Of a stretch of 6,682 nt of DNA, positions 6,001 through 6,682 are shown one piece after another. The notes below the pieces were generated by a model. It did no database searches. It was given only the letters and a program-made list of their open reading frames with translations, and was not told the DNA's origin. Each line of letters starts with the position of its first letter. The stretch's first letter is position 1. The stretch spans positions 1 to 6,682 of the forward strand of contig JAFYIF010000119.1 in the NCBI GenBank assembly GCA_017538775.1, in the 5' to 3' direction. The position numbers were made by a program, and so were the translations under genes. Origin of the DNA: Oscillospiraceae bacterium. GTDB taxonomy: Bacteria > Bacillota > Clostridia > Oscillospirales > Oscillospiraceae.

Positions 6001-6667
6001 CCCCGGCACCGTGTCCTTCCCGGACAAAGCGGCCAACACCGGCTACAAGGGCGAAGGCTACGGGCGCGACATCATCGCCTCCGACTGGTTCGTGCGCACG
6101 GCGGTCTTCACCCCCGCCGACCCGGAGACCGACCTGACGGGCGTGAGCTGGCAGTTTGCCGACGGCATGGTGAGCTATTCCGGCGTGGCTCTGGACAAGA
6201 CGGGCGCGCCTGAAAACCTCTACCGCGTCAGCCTCGACCCGGACGGCGGCGCGCTCCGGGAGACCGCAGCGCTGACCCAGCCGGACGGCAAACTCAAGAG
6301 CCTCCCGGACCCGGTGCGGGAGGGCTACGTCTTCGACGGCTGGTACACCGACGCCGGTGCAAAGGTGGAAGCGGATCATGTGTTCACCGCCGACACCGCC
6401 CTGACCGCCCGATGGACCAGCCCCACGGACATGGACTACGCCGATGACTTGAACAGCCTGCGCGTCCGCAACCCCGAGGGCAAAGCGAAGACCTGCGTGA
6501 TCGCCTACTACGACGCGCAAAACCGCCTGCTGCGGACGGAGTTCCGGTCCGTTCCCGCCGGGGAGACCGCGCTTCCCCTCTCCCCCGCCGACGCGCATCA
6601 CGCGAAAGCCTTCCTGCTGGACCAGAAGCAAACCCCGGTCTGTCGGGAAGAGTCCTGTTACTTCTGA
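2..6667 (+). CDS. Giant multi-domain exported/surface protein, 5' end missing
   Basis: The frame is open from the first complete codon (position 2) to TGA at 6665-6667. The first possible start, GTG at 17, has no Shine-Dalgarno sequence in the 16 bases before it. The codons before it (TPEYG) continue a homology to a repeat copy near residues 218-232, so the real start is upstream. Order of modules: Ig-like repeats (1-465), beta/carboxypeptidase-like modules (470-733), unassigned region (736-935), Ser/Gly linker (947-955), beta modules (957-1254), Trp-rich module (1255-1395), helical and mixed region (1396-1800), carboxypeptidase-like domain (1836-1936), SbsA-like Ig domain (1938-2062), InlB-type repeat (2068-2133), terminal beta module (2148-2216). 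This build is typical of secreted or surface proteins of high-GC Clostridia. I see no catalytic motif, LPXTG, SLH or clear membrane anchor. The reading frame is sure; an exported adhesive or structural role is inferred; the ligand is unknown. Confidence 0.93.
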   Translation, partial: TPEYGVKRIWATFYKDGLRTVKVGPYLVDYIPEKAPTPTNPGCVDPATGQEIGRTEGGVTVSGAAETVYRFYVSGVQGCGMYLSFCYTDTGNGNVYPTDSLRKMAWNAGTGRYELDVTRGQIPPDAELVRFQILHDDEGGLGGYKEASEPLDLPLYNPEPGFRLDIDNVTEETVYDTVGAILYPKAYRGGTVAVSLDGGKSFGAELAPENESWPAVYFALPAPGDYDVYLRFSKSGLNPFVAGPRHVYYNDGSPAAPSDAGVELDGEPVRQKNGAWVLSGAEDAAFTFYAFADAGLSLEAIFRDAAGTELFTRDLNRVGLRYAVNVPLSELHDAATVSFRVKAGEDGKPGRPRTLDLRVLYLKALYAPTVPYALHQDADGTSFFAVAPGASFSGVFEAPTLQGLSQRVTLSYQTASGANKTAQGTVEGDALGQYAVRLSLPANAARLRSIQYALLEDGETLVQLSYPLTGWRVWAMTKVTGIPKAYADAGAAFRLTGGDVDVSAVLTADNYAALELGDIPTGRYTYEITGRSGHILGGTADITRGKDLVLSDCPALGTLTVKSAGEAVSATVKASLVTPDGETHSATGAVGAKLYDLPVGTKATVTLDYDSDAYPEVIGYTPASRTVTVSGNKSTTFTFQKASFCTLSGKLVRADHSRYQHVYYTDVSVEQTIMRNGQPETYRATVRTDFYGNFSGLTVYDGVEATLSVRHVSYQLVEPCVFTPDGDTDLGELELDFSTELVVPVKLILVSPEHVHADKNGYLYHTEDDNSRNSGLTEVVAESAILPITRIYKYEGGTSSTLLPDRDFDVLTVGGNKVLRFHAGTVGPGATLKSAISAMSFEYGGKTYSMGYTDSQITLDENGNAVLEIRAAQLGGEVRATVAPEGSGLIGFLCLRSYDGDGGGWRYVYGTGELSIPYGAAEMQQVKDHKGLSAYSLTVRPEELDDLLEHFSSGGGPGGTNSCLSGWLRLQNNLIVHLDNMTPAKPVGAEIFGAYRFVYQTALSERKGYVRVTATIEKRYPEVPDENVIDYIEVFSGSEMYGKSWFDYTMNGVEIGAEQAVAEKRWDDAIWHNTKDEDGYFRPTQHLSFRCEVPMDSVNRINATLKLHTRTLSGKDADGRPVYSGYAQQYLGVSETVNLFDLSVPDTLYIREEQESQGRQNWTATLSLRTYISDDPKENLITIWDNGTAIDSFTASHSRYTSTVFVRSVSLTDNQQPGLHTLWASRPVFNEERGEYETLISYSQCLPVLMGNEHDKAVHVTNIWWTHWNHRTSWDPNVPDYMHFSNAAALEGAEIWIWPDKRSDMTFDVQYVDSKQLAGVNFVYTAQVLHEGWNWWDNMGNHGDTWLRYWTTQTITLPCEWKGDYVSSDGTVYSRWGFENKYLGYITGFSWQFVYKASVDTSDDPDVAQRVEDELEALYEANGLGEVPDDRALAEQIHAAGGDTLKQLLQEDGDLLPDMFWDLKPRVQEESGDHIVVTAPDTAEVEGFRIEMREGELITGAQNLNEQIYKLMETERENGSQDPTEKPEDGWRVYWAKTDSLQGTTLIRMAVREVQEADGRWHYSYHRRVYLPVRVAEALTGETLLRDAELMDAHDDFIGRADRGKKVYDTFNDYFTYTDLGNTMYVNQMEKEMRIFMGSAEAGEKWGKQCSLISDRAGKTMAVLGVADAAYTYYKGPDGKDGSGLRQLLEHVQDEKFRRSIENQIRDYEEMRQAIFNQDMTMKTVSSASNFTSINIVGKLAVFLGGLGNSWFSDQAKQFNQQVYDTTLLDIQRQLRFEKAKASRPAAEKWLRDKMDSIYGKGNWSEYALEEERKLWVLVTDEDGSVHYVWHEKAGNYNAVWDPAGFVFEAVEENRLENVTATLYFTDAVNEAGEPVDFAVWTDAAGNQINPSWTNSDGTYQWMVPEGWWKVRYEKDGYLIAESRPMRVPPIHTAVNVGLLSTEAPTARVSVGTGEITVLFSKYMQLESLIRLFGDDSYRSERFDASAFTVQFYDAAGRAVPGTVSFPDKAANTGYKGEGYGRDIIASDWFVRTAVFTPADPETDLTGVSWQFADGMVSYSGVALDKTGAPENLYRVSLDPDGGALRETAALTQPDGKLKSLPDPVREGYVFDGWYTDAGAKVEADHVFTADTALTARWTSPTDMDYADDLNSLRVRNPEGKAKTCVIAYYDAQNRLLRTEFRSVPAGETALPLSPADAHHAKAFLLDQKQTPVCREESCYF
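26..682 (+). repeat. Divergent ~218-residue beta-sandwich repeat, copy 1
   Basis: Residues 4-222. This unit opens with a block of the form F-x-K-x-G-L-x5-G-P-x2-V-x-Y (residues 8-25). A second block with an SGA motif at 57-59 followed by FY at 66-67 and alternating strand-like segments runs to about 154. A third stretch, 155-222, closes with a D-Y-D-V strand. The same order of blocks recurs 217-219 residues later (G12 matches G231; S57-A59 matches S274-A276). Short alternating hydrophobic strands and Gly/Asp turns fit an Ig-like or jelly-roll fold, but no named family is certain. DNA-level identity is low, so this is an old duplication. Confidence 0.6.
683..1096 (+). repeat. Divergent beta-sandwich repeat, copy 2 (shortened)
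   Basis: Residues 223-360. Opens with RFSKSGL (226-232) and GP at 238-239, then SGA at 274-276 and FY at 282-283, matching copy 1 block for block. It ends at a L-D-L-R-V-L-Y strand (350-356) that corresponds to L-D-L-P-L-Y near 146-151 of copy 1. The counterpart of copy 1's closing stretch (155-222) is absent, so this copy is about two thirds of full length and is followed directly by another SGA-type block. Confidence 0.55.
1097..1411 (+). repeat. Third SGA-type beta block
   Basis: Residues 361-465. A PGA motif (383-385) followed by alternating strands, a Gly at 398 and a Y-A-V-R-L-S-L strand (429-435) line up with the SGA blocks of the two preceding copies (Y-A-V-N-V-P-L at 317-323). The spacing from the second SGA to this PGA is about 109 residues, half the full repeat, consistent with loss of the linking sub-block. 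The match is weaker than that between copies 1 and 2. Confidence 0.4.
1424..1921 (+). other. Encoded beta-rich modules, PEGA/prealbumin-like (residues 470-635)
   Basis: Residues 470-635 contain two short beta modules. Each carries a phrase of the kind L-x-D-I/L-P-x-G-x-Y/K-x-x-V/Y: GDIPTGRYTYEITG (512-525) and YDLPVGTKATVTLDY (589-603). Such phrases are typical of PEGA or prealbumin-like sandwich domains, which act as structural spacers in exported proteins. The second module ends with a Thr/Ser-rich strand pair (TVTVSG, TTFTF). Family assignment is by motif style only. Confidence 0.4.
1922..2215 (+). other. Encoded carboxypeptidase-regulatory-like domain (residues 636-733)
   Basis: Residues 636-733 follow the usual order for this fold: an opening strand with C-T-L-S-G-K-L (640-646), a strand carrying the varied part (VYYTDVSVEQ, 657-666), a T-D-F-Y-G-N-F-S-G-L segment (683-692) equivalent to the common 'T-D-x-x-G-x-F-x-x-L' motif, and a closing L-G-E-L-E-L-D strand (725-731). 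In exported bacterial proteins this domain is a structural spacer. No peptidase catalytic domain is attached. Confidence 0.55.
2222..2821 (+). other. Encoded region of unknown fold (residues 736-935)
   Basis: I do not recognise this stretch. It starts with a hydrophobic strand (LVVPVKLILVSP, 736-747), has an acidic/polar loop (EDDNSRNSG, 761-769), a K-V-L-R-F strand (812-816), a Thr/Ser-containing stretch (819-834), and a D-E-N-G-N-A-V-L-E-I strand turn (855-864). It ends with a Gly/Asp-rich loop (SYDGDGGGW, 892-900) followed by R-Y-V-Y-G and a short strand. The pattern of alternating hydrophobic residues and Gly/Asn/Asp turns suggests beta structure throughout, probably two modules. Confidence 0.3.
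2855..2884 (+). other. Encoded Ser/Gly linker (residues 947-956)
   Basis: The residues S-S-G-G-G-P-G-G-T-N form a flexible linker. It lies after a short acidic, probably helical segment (PEELDDLLEHF, 936-946). It is the clearest low-complexity joint in the visible protein and probably separates the N-terminal repeat half from the C-terminal half. Confidence 0.55.
2885..3421 (+). other. Encoded beta-rich region of unknown family (residues 957-1135)
   Basis: Residues 957-1135 show regular strand-like patterns (LRLQNNLIVHLDNM; YVRVTATIEKRY; ATLKLHTRTL) with an acidic loop NTKDEDGYF at 1068-1076. The stretch with VPMDSVNRINATLKLH (1088-1103) looks like the closing strands of a sandwich domain. 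I cannot name the family. It leads directly into the Ig-like module beginning near 1136. Confidence 0.3.
3422..3778 (+). other. Encoded Ig-like module (residues 1136-1254)
   Basis: The strand LFDLSVPDTLYI (1134-1145) is followed by WTATLSLRTYI (1157-1167), I-W-D-N-G-T-A-I-D-S-F-T-A-S (1178-1191), and a PGLHTLWAS strand (1212-1220). The 'x-x-D-N-G-x-x-I-x-x-x-x-A' plus 'G-x-H-x-L-x-A' combination is the pattern of bacterial Ig-like modules whose sixth and seventh strands carry the ligand-facing edge. I recall similar modules just before Trp/Tyr-rich segments in other clostridial giant proteins; this is memory, not a search. Confidence 0.4.
3779..4201 (+). other. Encoded tryptophan-rich module (residues 1255-1395)
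   Basis: Fourteen tryptophans lie between residues 1259 and 1386 (1259, 1260, 1263, 1269, 1291, 1293, 1328, 1330, 1331, 1341, 1345, 1356, 1371, 1386), about 11 per cent of that span. Many sit in paired or alternating motifs such as I-W-W-T-H-W, I-W-I-W-P and W-N-W-W-D-N. His and Asn residues are interspersed. Alternating positions suggest aromatic residues on one face of strands, as in carbohydrate-binding surfaces, but no known carbohydrate-binding family is recognised. Confidence 0.5.
4202..4384 (+). other. Encoded acidic helical segment (residues 1396-1456)
   Basis: From residue 1396 the sequence changes abruptly from beta-type to helix-type: two acidic amphipathic helices (about 1400-1416 and 1425-1445, with RVEDELEALYEANG and LKQLLQEDGDLL) joined by a G-E-V-P-D-D turn. 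Gly and strand patterns are sparse here. It looks like a helical hairpin that connects the Trp-rich module to the next beta stretch. Confidence 0.45.
4394..4738 (+). other. Encoded mixed beta stretch (residues 1460-1574)
   Basis: Strands HIVVTAPD (1469-1476), FRIEMREGELI (1482-1492), WRVYWAKTD (1526-1534), TLIRMAVREVQ (1540-1550) and WHYSYHRRVYLPVRV (1556-1570) are interrupted by one short helix (1498-1512). The aromatic-basic strand WHYSYHRRVYLP is notable. No family recognised; it may pack with the flanking helices as one larger alpha/beta domain. Confidence 0.35.
4742..5416 (+). other. Encoded long helical domain (residues 1576-1800)
   Basis: Roughly 225 residues are dominated by helix-forming sequence: TLLRDAELMDAHDDF (1578-1592), MYVNQMEKEMRIFMG (1619-1633), AGKTMAVLGVADAAYTYY (1652-1669), a long charged helix from about 1679 to 1713 (with RQLLEHVQDEKFRRS), then a Ser/Thr segment, a hydrophobic stretch NIVGKLAVFLGGLG (1730-1743), and another long helix from about 1746 to 1778 (QVYDTTLLDIQRQLRFEKAK). 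The hydrophobic stretch is only 14 residues and Gly-rich, short for a membrane span. I recall helical domains at this place, just before the D-P-x-G-x-V-x-E-A-V module, in related clostridial proteins; function unknown. Confidence 0.5.
5522..5824 (+). other. Encoded carboxypeptidase-regulatory-like domain (residues 1836-1936)
   Basis: W-D-P-A-G-F-V-F-E-A-V (1836-1846) and N-R-L-E-N-V-T-A-T-L-Y (1849-1859) open the domain; N-S-D-G-T-Y-Q-W-M-V-P-E-G-W-W-K-V (1890-1906) is the classic 'T-D-x-x-G-x-Y-x-W-x-V-P-x-G-x-W-x-V' core, followed by Y-E-K-D-G-Y (1908-1913). It ends with V-N-V-G-L-L-S (1930-1936). This module is familiar from giant exported proteins of Clostridia, where it lies directly before an FSKYM-containing Ig domain, as here. 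Structural role; no catalytic residues. Confidence 0.75.
5828..6202 (+). other. Encoded SbsA-like Ig domain (residues 1938-2062)
   Basis: The strand E-I-T-V-L-F-S-K-Y-M (1949-1959) matches the 'I-x-V-x-F-S-K/E-x-M' hallmark of SbsA-type bacterial Ig-like domains. Later come V-P-G-T-V-S-F (1995-2001) and a V-F-T-P-A-D-P segment near 2033-2042, the usual 'F-T-P-x-x-P-L' position. It closes with D-G-M-V-S-Y-S-G-V-A-L-D. An insertion with a Gly/Tyr-rich loop (G-Y-K-G-E-G-Y-G, 2010-2017) lies between strands. Confidence 0.65.
6218..6415 (+). repeat. Encoded single InlB-type (Listeria-Bacteroides) repeat (residues 2068-2133)
   Basis: Y-R-V-S-L-D-P-D-G-G (2069-2078), L-P-D-P-V-R-E-G-Y-V-F-D-G-W-Y-T-D (2096-2112), and F-T-A-D-T-A-L-T-A-R-W (2123-2133) are the full set of hallmarks of the InlB B-repeat (Flg_new) family, a small beta-grasp module found in surface proteins. 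Only one copy is present, while many proteins carry several. Adhesion or spacer function is inferred from the family. Confidence 0.88.
6458..6664 (+). other. Encoded C-terminal beta module (residues 2148-2216)
   Basis: The strand T-C-V-I-A-Y-Y-D (2159-2166) followed by a Q-N-R-L-L turn, V-P-A-G-E-T-A-L-P-L (2179-2188), and K-A-F-L-L-D (2197-2202) form a small domain familiar at or near the C-termini of exported clostridial proteins ('A-x-Y-D-x-x-G-x-L... K-x-F-L-L-D'). The protein ends 14 residues later. Two cysteines sit at 2209 and 2214 in the last eight residues. There is no LPXTG motif, hydrophobic tail or basic stop-transfer, so this end is not a sortase signal. Confidence 0.6.
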
Positions 6668-6682
6668 AAAAGAATTCCTGCC

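Noticed and set aside
5054..6631. A 525-codon open frame on the - strand.
   Set aside because: It overlaps the well-supported + strand domains (carboxypeptidase-like, SbsA-like, InlB-type). Its composition (Gly, Val, Arg, Ala, His, Asp) is what a GC-rich third position gives on the opposite strand. No domain is recognisable in it.
6600..6682. A transcription terminator or sortase signal at the gene end.
   Set aside because: No stable stem followed by a T run is visible in the 15 bases after the stop, and the last residues have no LPXTG, hydrophobic segment or basic tail.

Overview
The whole window is part of one very large gene on the + strand. The reading frame has no stop from the first base to a TGA at 6665-6667, so the start lies upstream of the window. 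At least 2,221 codons are visible. Residue numbers below count the GTG at 17 as residue 1, giving 2,216 residues (about 240 kDa) to the stop; this GTG is a convenient origin and probably not the true start. Only 15 bases follow the stop, and no RNA gene, mobile element, promoter or terminator can be supported.

Organism: the sequence is visibly GC-rich, with third codon positions mostly G or C. The module set at the C-terminal end is a carboxypeptidase-regulatory-like beta domain, an SbsA-like Ig domain with an FSKYM motif, an InlB-type repeat and a short terminal beta module. I know this set from giant exported proteins of high-GC gut Clostridia (Oscillospiraceae and relatives). The lineage is an inference from composition and domain style; there is no marker gene.

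Layout: (1) Residues 1-465 hold divergent beta-sandwich repeats with a spacing of about 218 residues, and the first copy runs in from upstream of the window. (2) Residues 470-733 are small beta modules ending in a carboxypeptidase-regulatory-like domain. (3) Residues 736-935 are unassigned, followed by a Ser/Gly linker near 947-955. (4) Residues 957-1254 are further beta modules, the last resembling an Ig-like domain. (5) Residues 1255-1395 are unusually rich in tryptophan. (6) Residues 1396-1800 alternate acidic helices, a beta stretch and a long helical domain with a hydrophobic Gly-containing centre. (7) Residues 1836-2216 are the recognisable C-terminal string of modules.

Interpretation: this is most likely an exported, surface or secreted multi-domain protein with a structural, adhesive or ligand-binding role. 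No catalytic motif was found. No signal peptide, membrane anchor, LPXTG motif or SLH domain is visible in this part; a signal peptide and any N-terminal anchor would be upstream. The most interesting unexplained parts are the long helical domain embedded between beta modules and the Trp-rich module before it.
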